A DNA stretch of 64,000 nucleotides from Bacteroidota bacterium (GCA_013285855.1 JABDGW010000001.1:68424-132423); one strand, 5' to 3'. Counted from the first letter of the stretch, positions 50,779 to 60,726 are shown. Program-made: numbers and translations. Notes: generated by a model from the sequence alone, not told the origin.

Positions 50779-53532
50779 ATGCATAACCATTATAAAGTGT
50801 ACGCAAATATAAAAACCACAGGAATTGTTTTTGGCGTATTATTCTTTATAACGTATCCTTTACTTGCTAACAATAGGTGCAAAACTAATTTTCCAAAATC
50901 ATTAACAGTAATTACTGATACTGTTCCTTCCAAACAATTTGATTCTTCTGCTTTAAAAAAAGTTATTGCAGATACGTTAAACCCTGCAGATTCTATTGAA
51001 GACGTATCTGAAGATTCAATTGAAAACATATCTGACAGCTTACCTGACTCCTCTGAAATAATTAAAGTTGATACAACCTTATTTTCAAAAGATTCTCTTG
51101 ATGCGCCGGTTAATTATACTGCAGATGACAGCGGCGTATTAATAATACCAACCAAACAGTTTATTTTATATGGTAAAGCAAACACTACTTATAAAGATAT
51201 TAAGCTTGATGCCAACACTATTAAATATGATCAGAATACAAGTTTAATTACAGCTTATGGAGGAACAGACACATCAAAGGGCGCTTTAAACTTACCTACA
51301 CTAACACAGGCAGGTTCAACATCAATAATGGATACTGCCACATTTAATATGAAAACTCAAAGAGGCCTGATAAAAAATACTTATTATAAAGAAGGGGAAC
51401 TTTTTGTAAATGCACAAACTGTAAAAAAGATTGATAAAGATGTTGAGTTCGCATATCGTGGAAGATTTACAACATGTAACCTTGATACGCCCCATTTTGA
51501 TTTACGCGCAAAAAAATTAAAGATCATTAATAATAAAATAGCCGTTTCAGGACCAGCATATCCTGAATTTGAAGGTGTACCGATTCCTATTTATATACCT
51601 TTTGGTATTTACCCGCTTAACCGCGGAAGGCACTCCGGCTTATTGCCGCCCCGATTTACATCAAATGATGTGTTTGGATTGGGCCTGGAGGGATTGGGAT
51701 TTTATAAAGTAATAGATGATAACTGGGATACACGGCTTGAATCAGATCTTTATTCTTATGGCGGTTGGCGAGCGGCTGTTACAACTGAGTATTATAAAAG
51801 ATATAAATACCGCGGATCTTTTGCTTTAAGTGCTCAACATACAAAGCAGCTTAATACGAATATTTACGAGCTTTCCAAAGAAGAATTTACTGTAAGCAAT
51901 ACTTATTTTATAACATGGAACCATTCTTCCGATTCAAAAGCAAGACCCGGAACAAGTTTTAGTGCAAATGTGCACGCAGGAAGCACCCAGTATAACGCTA
52001 ACGTGCCCAATAATGCTTTTCTTAATTATAATAATAGCCTGGCATCATCTATTAGTTATAATAAATTATGGGATGAGGGGAAATATAATCTCAATGTTTC
52101 TTTAAACGAAAATCAGAACAGTGTTACCAGGCTTATTAATATGAACCTGCCAACAGTTGCTTTTTCTACAACCACTATTTATCCTTTTCAAAGTAAGGAA
52201 CAGGTAGGCGCACCAAAATGGTATCAAAAATTTGGTATTGGCTATACCGGAAGTTTACTTAATATAATGTCTTTTTATGATTCAGCTTTTAATTTTCAAA
52301 AGCTTTTAGATACCGCTCAATGGGGTATTGACCACCGCATACCGATAACGCTTTCTTTACCACCTGTTGGCCCGTTAATTTTTTCGCCTTCAGTTGATTT
52401 TGAAGACAAATGGTTTGCGCAAAAAGTTATGTATAACTGGGATGATAAAACAAAAAAAGTTGATACCACAATAAAAAAAGGTTTTTATACGGCAGCAGAA
52501 ATGAGTTTTGGCTTAAGTATGAATACCCGCATTTTTGGTACATATAATTTCAAACACTCTGATGGCGTGCAGGCAATACGCCACGAAATAGATCCATTCA
52601 TTGGGTTGAGCTATAAACCAAACCTCGTAAGCCACTTTTACCAGGATGTGCAGGTTGATAGTTTAGGACATATACGGCGCGTATCTCAACAGGGAAGCGT
52701 TTTGGGTGGATTTAGTGAAGGGCGTTTTGGCGGCTTAACATTCGGCATAAATAACCTGCTGGAAATGAAAGTAAAGAATCACAAAGATTCTACAGGAACT
52801 GATAGTGTTAAAAAAATAAGATTACTGGATAATTTGGGCATCAGCAGCGGCATTAATTTAATTCCCGATAGTGCCAACAGGGCAACGCCAATAAGCCCGA
52901 TAACTATAAGCGCAGGCAGCAGCCTTTTTAATAAAGTGAATATTACAGCTAATGCTATTATTAATCCTTACAGGGAAGATACAACAGCGCCAGGCAACAG
53001 CCGTTTGCTTTGGAAACAAGGAAAGATAGGAGATTTTCAATCGGGAAGTCTTTCTATATCTACTTCATTGCAAAGCAAATCAAAAGACAAACGTGATGAT
53101 GACCAGCGGTTAGCGCAGGACGAAACACTTACGCCCGATGAACAGCAAAGACAACTGGATTATGTGCGTGAGAATCCTGCAGATTTTGTTGATTTTAATA
53201 TTCCGTGGACATTGCAGCTATCTTATTCATTAAGCTATAACCGCTATCTTTCTCCTGATTTAGTTCATTTTACTTCTGACTTGAATACAAATATTAATGT
53301 AAATGGCACCATAAGCCTTTCGCCGAAATGGCAATTAGGCGGAGGGTTTTATTTTGATTTTCTTACGCAAAAAATACAGGCCTCAAATATTTTTCTTACC
53401 CGCGATATGCATTGCTGGCAAATGGTTATTGATGTTCAGGTTGGCCAGTACAAGTCGTTTACAATAACATTAAATCCAAAAGCCGGTATACTAAGGGATC
53501 TGCATATAAATAAACATTTCATGCAGCAGTAA
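50779..53532 (+). CDS. lptD: LPS-assembly outer-membrane protein LptD
   Basis: A signal peptide (about 12-33) is followed by an acidic Asp/Ser-rich stretch (about 45-105), an OstA-like jellyroll (about 125-230) and a large LptD barrel (about 235-917). Typical blocks are IYIPFGIYPLNRGRHSGLLP (about 272-291) and LGLEGLGFYK. LptD with LptE inserts LPS in the outer leaflet of the outer membrane. The divergent amidase-mlaD-ostA genes support this role. Confidence 0.9.
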   Translation: MHNHYKVYANIKTTGIVFGVLFFITYPLLANNRCKTNFPKSLTVITDTVPSKQFDSSALKKVIADTLNPADSIEDVSEDSIENISDSLPDSSEIIKVDTTLFSKDSLDAPVNYTADDSGVLIIPTKQFILYGKANTTYKDIKLDANTIKYDQNTSLITAYGGTDTSKGALNLPTLTQAGSTSIMDTATFNMKTQRGLIKNTYYKEGELFVNAQTVKKIDKDVEFAYRGRFTTCNLDTPHFDLRAKKLKIINNKIAVSGPAYPEFEGVPIPIYIPFGIYPLNRGRHSGLLPPRFTSNDVFGLGLEGLGFYKVIDDNWDTRLESDLYSYGGWRAAVTTEYYKRYKYRGSFALSAQHTKQLNTNIYELSKEEFTVSNTYFITWNHSSDSKARPGTSFSANVHAGSTQYNANVPNNAFLNYNNSLASSISYNKLWDEGKYNLNVSLNENQNSVTRLINMNLPTVAFSTTTIYPFQSKEQVGAPKWYQKFGIGYTGSLLNIMSFYDSAFNFQKLLDTAQWGIDHRIPITLSLPPVGPLIFSPSVDFEDKWFAQKVMYNWDDKTKKVDTTIKKGFYTAAEMSFGLSMNTRIFGTYNFKHSDGVQAIRHEIDPFIGLSYKPNLVSHFYQDVQVDSLGHIRRVSQQGSVLGGFSEGRFGGLTFGINNLLEMKVKNHKDSTGTDSVKKIRLLDNLGISSGINLIPDSANRATPISPITISAGSSLFNKVNITANAIINPYREDTTAPGNSRLLWKQGKIGDFQSGSLSISTSLQSKSKDKRDDDQRLAQDETLTPDEQQRQLDYVRENPADFVDFNIPWTLQLSYSLSYNRYLSPDLVHFTSDLNTNINVNGTISLSPKWQLGGGFYFDFLTQKIQASNIFLTRDMHCWQMVIDVQVGQYKSFTITLNPKAGILRDLHINKHFMQQ

Positions 53533-53666
53533 CCGAAGTATGGCATAATATGTATGAAGTAAGAAAATTCCAATAAATATTCTCAGTATTCATTTATATC
53601 TTTTTAATTTTTCTGGCAAGGTTGTTGGGAAAATCACAAGTATAATAACATTAAAAAAATAATTTT

Positions 53667-53906
53667 ATGAGTGCACAGCGTGTATTAATTGCAGCATTAT
53701 CTGGCTTTGTTGCTGGTGTTGCTGTTGGCTTAATGGTTGCCCCTGCAAGCGGCAGTGAAATTCGTCAGCGTATTGCAGATTCTGCAGGCGATCTTGCTGG
53801 CGGGCTAAAAGATAAAATCCGCAATCTGCGGAGTAAAGCTGAAGATGAATTAGATGATTATGGATTAGATACCGGCGCAAGCGATAGCGGGTATAATAAT
53901 CAGTAA
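53667..53906 (+). CDS. YtxH-domain small protein
   Basis: One membrane helix at the N-terminus (about 5-30, ALSGFVAGVAVGLMVAPASG) runs into GSEIRQRI and a charged helix (about 35-65). The LMVAPxSGxEIR pattern is the signature of YtxH-type general stress proteins. They are small membrane-anchored proteins of unclear function. A strong hairpin follows. Confidence 0.85.
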   Translation: MSAQRVLIAALSGFVAGVAVGLMVAPASGSEIRQRIADSAGDLAGGLKDKIRNLRSKAEDELDDYGLDTGASDSGYNNQ

Positions 53907-53917
53907 GCCTTTGAAAA

Positions 53918-53950
53918 TATAATCCGGGAATTTTTATTTCCCGGATTATA
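53918..53950. terminator. Bidirectional hairpin between convergent genes
   Basis: TATAATCCGGGAA (53918-53930) and TTCCCGGATTATA (53938-53950) form a perfect 13-bp stem around TTTTTAT. There is no long T-run outside, but the position between two convergent genes (ytxH-like and DUF2807) supports termination in both directions. Confidence 0.7.
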
Positions 53951-53959
53951 TAACATTAG

Positions 53960-54673
53960 CTAACCTTGTTTCTTTATTTTACCGCCGCTGCTATTTGAAA
54001 TATTGGTTATTACACCATTTCCCTTATAATTAATATCTCCGCCGCTGCTGGCAGCTGCCTGCAATTCTTTATTTACCGTTATTTCAATATCACTCCCACT
54101 GCTTGCGTTAGCCTTACATGTTTCAGATACAAGCTCATAACCATTAAAATCTGAACCGCTACTGGAAGTAATATTCAAATCACTCACTTTACCTTTTATC
54201 TGCATGTTTGAACCGCTGCTTTGTTCGATATCTAAATTAGTTGCTGTTACCATACCGTCAAAACCGGCACCTGAAGATAAATCAATGCTTAAGGAACTAA
54301 CATTAATACTTCCATCGGTTGAAGCATCAGCACCTGAACTTGCTTTAAGCATATCCAGGTTTTTAAAACTTACATAAGCTTTCAGCTCTTTTTTAGTATT
54401 ATTGTTCCAGTCGTGATTATCAAAATAAATTTTTAATTTACCATTTTCAACTTCAGTTTTAATTCTGTTTCTTATATCAGGAGTTGAAGCACTAACTGCT
54501 ACAGCCTCTTCGCTGCCTTGTTTTATTATAAGCTTAATGCCGGTTGAAACTTCAATTGCGTGAAAGCTGCTTACTTTTCTCACTTCTGCGTTAGCGTCAT
54601 GCACAATTGTGTTTTGTGCTGAAAGAAATATAATTGAAAATAAAAATGGCAGAAAAACAATTAGCTTTTTCAT
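53960..54673 (-). CDS. DUF2807 (head GIN domain) exported protein
   Basis: A signal peptide (1-19, IIFLSAQ) is followed by a two-part DUF2807 beta-helix-like domain with repeating SSG-rich turns (for example DLSSGAGFDGM, QSSGSNMQIKG, SSSGSDFNGYE, ASSGGDINYKG). This is the auto-transporter adhesin head GIN family, common in Bacteroidota. The periplasm or cell surface is the likely site. Function is unknown. Confidence 0.88.
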   Translation of the reverse strand: MKKLIVFLPFLFSIIFLSAQNTIVHDANAEVRKVSSFHAIEVSTGIKLIIKQGSEEAVAVSASTPDIRNRIKTEVENGKLKIYFDNHDWNNNTKKELKAYVSFKNLDMLKASSGADASTDGSINVSSLSIDLSSGAGFDGMVTATNLDIEQSSGSNMQIKGKVSDLNITSSSGSDFNGYELVSETCKANASSGSDIEITVNKELQAAASSGGDINYKGNGVITNISNSSGGKIKKQG

Positions 54674-54796
54674 TATAAAAATTTTATTGATTAATGATTC
54701 ATGCTGCTTGCATGTTTGCTGTTATACGCAGCAACACAAAAAATGTTACAATAAATTTTATTGGAATGATAAACAATGAAAGGAGCTTAATTATGA

Positions 54797-55021
54797 TCAC
54801 TGTTTTTTAGGAGGCAACGCAAAAGCAATTGCTTCATGCTCAAAATGGCCTTTATGAGAAGAATCACAAAAAGGTTTGTTATTAGAAAGCCCGCAACGGC
54901 AAATAGAAACTATTGTTCTCCCACCAAGGTCATATACGCCGCCATTTTTATCAACAATCTCGAAATCGCCTTCAATTTTTAAAGATCCATTACTGTTTAC
55001 TGTTATTCTTGTTGCTGCCAT
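54797..55021 (-). CDS. CDGSH iron-sulfur domain protein
   Basis: The 74-residue protein has the [2Fe-2S] signature CRCGLSNNKPFCDSSHKG (three Cys and one His, about residues 41-58) after a short beta-rich N-terminus. The cluster-binding CxCx6PxCDx2H spacing is exact. Bacterial CDGSH proteins are small cytosolic redox or cluster-transfer proteins. It follows the thioesterase gene on the same strand after 28 bases. Confidence 0.92.
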   Translation of the reverse strand: MAATRITVNSNGSLKIEGDFEIVDKNGGVYDLGGRTIVSICRCGLSNNKPFCDSSHKGHFEHEAIAFALPPKKQ

Positions 55022-55049
55022 AATTTATTTCGTGTTAATAAAGCCAAAG

Positions 55050-55484
55050 TTAATCATTACATAAAGTGTGTTTCAGCTTTTCAGGTACAATCATTAATTT
55101 TTTATTTTGATAATCGTAACAAAACATTCCTGTTTTCGCTTTGCCGGCAAGAATTAAATTCTGATCATTTATTATTTCAAGCTTATAAAAAATATCAAAT
55201 CCATATTTATCAAATCCTGATGCAGCCACAGAAGTTTTTATTTCATCTTTATAATTCAATTCTTTTTTAAATTCAATGGAAGCGTCTGTCATAATTAAAG
55301 AAACATTTTCAATATTTAATTCAGAGTAACCAAAATTATTTAAAAACTGCTGGCGTGCTTCGTGAATGAGCGAAAGAAAACTATCGTTGCCAACATGACC
55401 TCCATAGTTTAAATCGGTGATGCGTATTTTTATTATGGTTGAAAAATTAAAGTGTTCAGGCAAATCTATTTTTATGCGTTCCAT
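55050..55484 (-). CDS. Acyl-CoA thioesterase, 4HBT hotdog family
   Basis: The 144-residue hotdog protein has the YGGHVGNDSFLSLIHEARQQ block (about 27-46) with the Asn/Asp-His-Glu pattern of the 4-hydroxybenzoyl-CoA/YbgC group. It should hydrolyse acyl-CoA thioesters in the cytosol. Its ATG shares one base with the rdgB stop, so it is cotranscribed with rdgB. Confidence 0.86.
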   Translation of the reverse strand: MERIKIDLPEHFNFSTIIKIRITDLNYGGHVGNDSFLSLIHEARQQFLNNFGYSELNIENVSLIMTDASIEFKKELNYKDEIKTSVAASGFDKYGFDIFYKLEIINDQNLILAGKAKTGMFCYDYQNKKLMIVPEKLKHTLCND

Positions 55485-56068
55485 TATTGTTGTTTTAAAA
55501 ACTCAATTAATTTATCAGTTGCTTTTCTGCGATGACTAAGCAAATTTTTTTCAGCCATTTCCATTTCACCAAAGGTTTTATTGCTGTCTTCCGGCATAAA
55601 AACAGCATCATAACCAAATCCATTTTTACCTCTCCGTTCATTAATTATTTTTCCTTTTGTTACTCCTTCAAACAAATATTCTTTAGCATCCCACATTAAA
55701 GAAATAACGGTTTTAAATTGCGCATTACGATGCTTAATTCCATTTAGTTTACTAAGTAACTTATCAATATTTGCTTCAAAGTTTTTTTCATCACCTGCGT
55801 ATCTTGCACTTTTTACACCGGGTTCGCCGTTCAGCGCCTCTACTTCAAGGCCTGTATCTTCTCCAAAACAATTTTGTTTTGTAAGCTTAAAAATTGTGTT
55901 GGATTTTTCTGAAGCATTTTCCTGAATAGTATTGTGTGGTTCAGGAATATCAATATTAATTCCTGCTTCTTTTAAAGTAATAATATTGAATTGTGTGCCG
56001 GTTATAGCACGTATTTCCTCAACTTTATGCTGGTTGTTTGTTGCAAAAATCACTGTACTATTTCTCAA
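55484..56068 (-). CDS. rdgB: XTP/dITP diphosphatase (RdgB/HAM1)
   Basis: The 194-residue protein has all family motifs: IFATNNQHKVEEIR near the start, GEDTGLEVEALNGEPGVKSA (about 68-87), GKNGFGYDAVF (about 145) and LSHRRKA (about 175). It clears deaminated purine triphosphates. Initiation is not at ATG: the first codon here is TTG (56066-56068), with a GTG five codons later as alternative. It overlaps the upstream gene by 11 bases. Confidence 0.93.
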   Translation of the reverse strand: MRNSTVIFATNNQHKVEEIRAITGTQFNIITLKEAGINIDIPEPHNTIQENASEKSNTIFKLTKQNCFGEDTGLEVEALNGEPGVKSARYAGDEKNFEANIDKLLSKLNGIKHRNAQFKTVISLMWDAKEYLFEGVTKGKIINERRGKNGFGYDAVFMPEDSNKTFGEMEMAEKNLLSHRRKATDKLIEFLKQQ

Positions 56069-56567
56069 GGCTGAACATTTTTTGCAGACTCTTCCATAAT
56101 TTGGCTTTTTCTGTTTTAGCCGCAGGTGTTTGTTTATTTAAAACGTTTAATGCAGGCGCTGTCACAATCTGGCAATTATTGTATTGCTGAACCTGGTAAT
56201 CAGGCATGGCAAAAGGCAATTCAATTTGCAGCGCGGTAATTCCAAACAACAATAAAAATTCTGGTTTCATCTCTTTTTTTAATTCAGGAAATTCAAGCGC
56301 CTTGTTGCTAAAATTTATGATGGCAATATGTGCAAGATTTAACTTGCATGCATTTAAAATGCCTGAAAGAAAATCCAGGCTTTCTTCATCTAAATAAATA
56401 TTTTCATAATCGTTAACCAGCACAATAATTTTCTTTTCATAATTGCCAAGATAGCTTAAGCCGCTTTTGTTTAAATCTTTATTTACAGGCTTATAATTTT
56501 CTTCGGTATCTATTAAAGAATTACTAAACAATTCTGCCAAAACAAAACCCGGTAATTGGTCTTTCAT
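56058..56567 (-). CDS. Conserved protein of unknown function upstream of rdgB
   Basis: The 169-residue protein has an alpha/beta pattern: KKIIVLVNDYENIYLDEES (about 45), AHIAIINFSN (about 80) and FLLLFGITALQIELPFAMP (about 108), then a charged Lys-rich tail. There is no signal peptide or membrane helix. The strand order and size are somewhat like DNA polymerase III psi-type proteins, but this is only a guess. It overlaps rdgB by 11 bases and is divergent from ilvE. Confidence 0.65.
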   Translation of the reverse strand: MKDQLPGFVLAELFSNSLIDTEENYKPVNKDLNKSGLSYLGNYEKKIIVLVNDYENIYLDEESLDFLSGILNACKLNLAHIAIINFSNKALEFPELKKEMKPEFLLLFGITALQIELPFAMPDYQVQQYNNCQIVTAPALNVLNKQTPAAKTEKAKLWKSLQKMFSLEK

Positions 56568-56689
56568 TTGTAAATTTTTTAAATTGATTTTATTATCTCA
56601 ATGCAAAGTTTTTTCATTCTTTTGTAATGTATGATTAGCGGTTCTTTCTTATGGCAGATTTTTATTTTCTTTGCATCAAATTTACAGGT

Positions 56690-57751
56690 ATGACGGAAGT
56701 ATTAGATATAAACATTACAAAAGTTGAAAGAAGTAAGTTGAATGATTTCAATCTTCAAAATATTCCTTTTGGAAAATACTTTACAGATCACATGCTTGAA
56801 GCAGATTATGAAAATGGTGAATGGAAAAATATTGAAATAAAACCATATCAACCATTATTGCTTGAGCCTTCTACTTCTGCTTTGCATTATGGCCAGGCCA
56901 TTTTTGAAGGCATGAAAGCTTTTCGTAATCAAAAAGGCGAAGCATTTATTTTTCGGCCTCACGATAATTTTATGCGTTTTAATCTTTCTGCGCAACGTAT
57001 GAATATGCCTGAAGTTTCAGAAGAACTTTTTATTGAAGGTTTGCGCCAGTTAGTTGACATTGATAAAAACTGGATTCCGGCACAACCAGATCATTCTTTA
57101 TACATACGCCCGTTAATGTTTGGTACAGATAATATGCTTGGAGTAAAACCATCAGATACCTATAAATTCCTTGTAATTCTCAGTCCGGTTGGAGCATTTC
57201 ATGCAGCGCCAATGAAAATTGCAGTGGAAGAAAAATACACACGAGCTGCTCCTGGCGGTGTTGGCTTTTCAAAAAATGCAGGTAATTATGGCGCCAGCAT
57301 GCTGCCCGCTACAAAAGCAAAACAAAAAGGCTACGACCAGGTTTTATGGACAGATGCTTTTGAACATAAGTGGCTGCAGGAAGTTGGGATGATGAATATT
57401 GGATTTATAATTAACAATGTATTTGTAACACCTGCGCTTGGAGACACAATATTAAATGGTGTAACAAGAAACAGCGTAATTACCATTTTAAAAGATATGG
57501 GAATTAAAACCGAAGAACGCAGGATAAATATTGATGAAATTACAGAAGAATATAAAAAAGATGGAATTCAGGAGATCTTTGGAATGGGCACTGCCGCAGT
57601 AATATCATTAATTGAAGAATTAAAATATAAAGATATCGTGCTAAAGTTTGATACAAACAATTTCACTATTGCACAAAAAGTAAAGGATAAATTAAATGAA
57701 ATACGCAATGGATTAACTGACGATGTATATAATTGGATGTTTAAAATTTAA
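56690..57751 (+). CDS. ilvE: Branched-chain amino acid aminotransferase
   Basis: The ATG at 56690 (353 residues) is preferred over that at 56651, because a -7-like TTTCTTTG box lies between them. The fold-type IV PLP enzyme shows SALHYGQAIFEGMKAFR (about 66), FGTDNMLGVKPS, the Lys-containing GGVGFSKNAGNYGAS (PLP-binding region, about 195) and WLQEVGMMNIGF. It moves amino groups between leucine, isoleucine or valine and 2-oxoglutarate in the cytosol. Confidence 0.93.
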   Translation: MTEVLDINITKVERSKLNDFNLQNIPFGKYFTDHMLEADYENGEWKNIEIKPYQPLLLEPSTSALHYGQAIFEGMKAFRNQKGEAFIFRPHDNFMRFNLSAQRMNMPEVSEELFIEGLRQLVDIDKNWIPAQPDHSLYIRPLMFGTDNMLGVKPSDTYKFLVILSPVGAFHAAPMKIAVEEKYTRAAPGGVGFSKNAGNYGASMLPATKAKQKGYDQVLWTDAFEHKWLQEVGMMNIGFIINNVFVTPALGDTILNGVTRNSVITILKDMGIKTEERRINIDEITEEYKKDGIQEIFGMGTAAVISLIEELKYKDIVLKFDTNNFTIAQKVKDKLNEIRNGLTDDVYNWMFKI

Positions 57752-57813
57752 TGATAATTACAAAGTTTGAAACTTGATTTTTTGTTTTTATTAGGAAGAG
57801 TATCTTCAAAGTT

Positions 57814-57844
57814 TTTGAAATTTCAGGTTAAGCCATTACCTTTG
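57814..57844 (+). promoter_or_regulatory. Promoter of the rpsL-rpsG operon
   Basis: TTTG (57814-57817), a 19-base spacer and TACCTTTG (57837-57844) fit the Bacteroidota housekeeping promoter exactly. The leader to the rpsL ATG would be about 20 bases. Confidence 0.75.
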
Positions 57845-57868
57845 CCGTCCTAAAAATTAAGGGTAAGA

Positions 57869-58249
57869 ATGCCTACAATACAACAGTTAGTAAGAAAAGG
57901 TCGTGAAATCATCAGGTCTAAAAGTAAATCAAGAGCACTGGATGCTTGCCCGCAACGCCGTGGTGTTTGTACAAGGGTTTATACTACAACACCTAAAAAA
58001 CCGAATTCAGCATTACGCAAAGTGGCAAAAGTGCGTTTAACAAATAAGATTGAGGTGATCGCATATATTCCTGGTGAGGGACATAATTTGCAAGAGCACT
58101 CCATCGTGTTAATCCGTGGTGGCCGTGTAAAAGATTTACCTGGTGTTCGTTACCACATCGTAAGAGGCAGCCTTGATACAGCCGGCGTAAAAGACCGCAA
58201 AAAAAGCCGCTCTAAATACGGCACAAAGAAAGAAAAAGCAAAAAAATAA
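57869..58249 (+). CDS. rpsL: 30S ribosomal protein S12
   Basis: The 126 residues start [13 protein letters not shown] and include [16 protein letters not shown] (about 43-58), EGHNLQEHS and [18 protein letters not shown], all of the decoding-site protein S12. Lys in KPNSALRK is at the streptomycin-related position. It is the first gene of a two-gene operon with rpsG, 31 bases apart. Confidence 0.98.
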   Translation: MPTIQQLVRKGREIIRSKSKSRALDACPQRRGVCTRVYTTTPKKPNSALRKVAKVRLTNKIEVIAYIPGEGHNLQEHSIVLIRGGRVKDLPGVRYHIVRGSLDTAGVKDRKKSRSKYGTKKEKAKK

Positions 58250-58280
58250 TTATTATTTAATTCATTCATCATAATTAACG

Positions 58281-58748
58281 ATGAGAAAAGCACAAGCAAA
58301 AAAATTACCCTTAGCTCCCGATGCACGTTATAACGATAAGCTGGTTACCCGGTTTGTTAATAACATTATGTGGCAGGGAAAGAAAAGCACTTCAATCAAT
58401 ATTTTTTATGACGCGGTTGATAAAGTGAGCAAAATGACCAATGAAAACGGTTATGAAATATGGAAGAGGGCTTTACAAAATGTTACACCGGCTGTTGAAG
58501 TTCGCAGCCGCAGAATTGGCGGCGCCACTTTCCAGATTCCAACAGAAGTACGTTCAGACCGCAAAATTTCTTTAAGCATGAAATGGCTTATTCGTTACAG
58601 CCGTGAACGCAACGGAAAAACAATGGCCGATAAATTGGCTAACGAAATAGTTGCTGCAAGCAAAGGCGAAGGCGCTGCTTTTAAAAAGAAAGAAGATACA
58701 CATCGCATGGCAGAAGCAAACAAAGCATTCTCCCATTTTAAAGTTTAA
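58281..58748 (+). CDS. rpsG: 30S ribosomal protein S7
   Basis: The 155 residues show [20 protein letters not shown] at the start, [11 protein letters not shown], and [20 protein letters not shown] (about 75-94), diagnostic of S7, the 16S rRNA assembly protein. fusA does not follow; a strong terminator ends the operon. Confidence 0.98.
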   Translation: MRKAQAKKLPLAPDARYNDKLVTRFVNNIMWQGKKSTSINIFYDAVDKVSKMTNENGYEIWKRALQNVTPAVEVRSRRIGGATFQIPTEVRSDRKISLSMKWLIRYSRERNGKTMADKLANEIVAASKGEGAAFKKKEDTHRMAEANKAFSHFKV

Positions 58749-58767
58749 AATCGAACATAGTTTATAA

Positions 58768-58800
58768 AAAAGCCACGTTTTAAAAACGTGGCTTTTCTTT
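58768..58800 (+). terminator. Terminator after rpsG
   Basis: AAAAGCCACGTTT (58768-58780) pairs perfectly with AAACGTGGCTTTT (58784-58796) with a three-base loop and is followed by CTTT and more T. It closes the rpsL-rpsG operon 19 bases after the stop. Confidence 0.9.
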
Positions 58801-58883
58801 TTTATTCTTTTGTAACCAACTGCATACATACTATGTAGCGCGGTTGCGTAGCACACTTCAACAGCATATTTTTATAGCAGCAA

Positions 58884-59840
58884 TCAGCCTTTCATCTTTT
58901 TAATTTCCTCTGTAAGTTTTGGAACAATTTCGAAAGCATCTCCCACAACACCGTAATCGGCAGCTTTAAAAAAAGGAGCTTCTGCATCTTTATTTATCAC
59001 AACAATTGTTTTACTGCGGTTAACACCGGCAAGGTGTTGTATGGCGCCGGAAATTCCAATAGCAATATAAAGATTCGGAGCGATTTGAATTCCGGTTTGC
59101 CCAACATGTTCATGATGCGGTCTCCAGCCAGAATCAGCAACCGGGCGGCTGCAGGCTGTAGCTGCATGCAGCACATGCGCTAAATCTTCAACTATTTTCC
59201 AATTTTCCGGGCCCTTTAAGCCACGGCCACCGCTAACAACAATTTCTGCCTCAGTTAAAGGCACTTCTCCTATCACTTTATTAACTGAAACAATCTTCAC
59301 TTTAGGATCATCAATCTTAATATCCAATTGTTCAAAAGTTGCAACTTCACCTGCTTTTTTTACCTGGAAACTATTTGGATTAAGTGAAATGATTTTTATA
59401 GCTGATTTAATATTTACATTGGCAAAAGCCTTACCACTAAACACATTTTTCTTTACAACAAACCCATTTGCTATATCCGGTAAAGCAACAGCTCCGGAAA
59501 CAAGTCCTGCCTTTAACCTTGCGGATACACGCGGCGCCACAGCTTTTCCTGTTTGATTATGACTGAAAATAATTATTTCGGCATTTAAAGAAGTTACGGC
59601 TTCAGCAATCACCTTCGCATACAACTGAGCATCAAGGTTGTTCAAAGTTTCATTTGAAACCTGGTGCACTTTTGAAACACCATAATTACCAAGTGTTGAA
59701 AGATCATCTTTAACTGTTCCAAGAATCAATGCTTCTGCTAATACTCCCAATTGCTGTGCAACTGCAGCACCATAGCTTAAAACTTCATAAGAAGATTTTT
59801 TAATTTCTGAATCTGAATGATCTACATATATAAGTACCAT
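58884..59840 (-). CDS. etfA: Electron transfer flavoprotein alpha subunit
   Basis: The ATG at 59840 gives 318 residues; the ten codons before it lack family similarity. The N-terminal domain resembles EtfB, and the C-terminal FAD domain (about 190-318) carries the family block ACSRPVADSGWRPHHEHVGQ followed by GISGAIQHLAGV. With EtfB it accepts electrons from acyl-CoA dehydrogenases and passes them to the quinone pool. It lies 37 bases after etfB. Confidence 0.95.
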   Translation of the reverse strand: MVLIYVDHSDSEIKKSSYEVLSYGAAVAQQLGVLAEALILGTVKDDLSTLGNYGVSKVHQVSNETLNNLDAQLYAKVIAEAVTSLNAEIIIFSHNQTGKAVAPRVSARLKAGLVSGAVALPDIANGFVVKKNVFSGKAFANVNIKSAIKIISLNPNSFQVKKAGEVATFEQLDIKIDDPKVKIVSVNKVIGEVPLTEAEIVVSGGRGLKGPENWKIVEDLAHVLHAATACSRPVADSGWRPHHEHVGQTGIQIAPNLYIAIGISGAIQHLAGVNRSKTIVVINKDAEAPFFKAADYGVVGDAFEIVPKLTEEIKKMKG

Positions 59841-59877
59841 TATAATAACTTTTAAGTAAAACTCGAGCAAATATTTA

Positions 59878-60621
59878 CTATATAACTTTAGCTTCTTCGT
59901 GTAACAAGCGGACTAACTCCTGCATATTATCTGCAGCTATAAGTTGTACTCCTGCTTTTGGAGGTGGCAATTCGTAATTTAAAATGCTCGTCAAGGCATC
60001 GATTACTACAGGTTCAACTACTTTAAGTGGTTTGGTGCGGGCTGCCATTATACCCCGCATATTTGGTATTCGTTGTTCAGCAACTCCTTTTTGACAACTT
60101 ACAACAACAGGCGTGCTTACTTCATCTGTTTCTTCACCGCCTTCTATCTCGCGGGTAACAATAGCAGCACTATTATTTAGTTCAAGCTTTACAGCCAGCG
60201 AAATATAAGGCAGATTAAGCAATTCCGCCAGCATTCCGCCGACTGATGAACTGTTGTAATCAATAGTTTCTTTACCTGTAAGCACAAGATCATAATTAAC
60301 TTGTTTTGCAATTTCTGCTATTTGCGTAGCTATATAATAACTATCATCGCTGGTTGCATTAATCCTGGTTGCCTCATCGCCACCCAGTGCTAAAGCTTTG
60401 CGTATTACAGGATCACAGTCTGCACCACCAACAGTAATAAGGTGTAATTGAATTGATGTATCTTTTTCTTTTAACTCAATAGCTTTTACCAGAGCATACC
60501 ATTCATCATAAGGATTAATGATCCATTGTACACCAGCTTCTTCAAATTTTGTATTGTTATCTTTAAAAGAAACCTTTGAAGTAGTATCAGGAGTTTTACT
60601 AATGCAAACCAAAATCTTCAT
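59878..60621 (-). CDS. etfB: Electron transfer flavoprotein beta subunit
   Basis: The 247 residues begin MKILVCISKTPDTTSKV; INPYDEWYALVKAIELKEKD, LALGGDEATRI and LVLTGKETIDYNSSSVGGML follow, all hallmarks of EtfB, which binds AMP and pairs with EtfA. The gene order etfB then etfA is the usual one. It may act with acyl-CoA oxidation enzymes such as the dehydrogenase at 44201-45007, but those are 15 kb away. Confidence 0.95.
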   Translation of the reverse strand: MKILVCISKTPDTTSKVSFKDNNTKFEEAGVQWIINPYDEWYALVKAIELKEKDTSIQLHLITVGGADCDPVIRKALALGGDEATRINATSDDSYYIATQIAEIAKQVNYDLVLTGKETIDYNSSSVGGMLAELLNLPYISLAVKLELNNSAAIVTREIEGGEETDEVSTPVVVSCQKGVAEQRIPNMRGIMAARTKPLKVVEPVVIDALTSILNYELPPPKAGVQLIAADNMQELVRLLHEEAKVI

Positions 60622-60726
60622 AACAAAAAAATTAGTGGCGCAAAGTAAATGAAAAGTTGTTTATGCGACTTCTTAATTCAACTTACAAGGCCGTGCATTT
60701 CTTAAACTGTTAAATACTGTAGGTTA

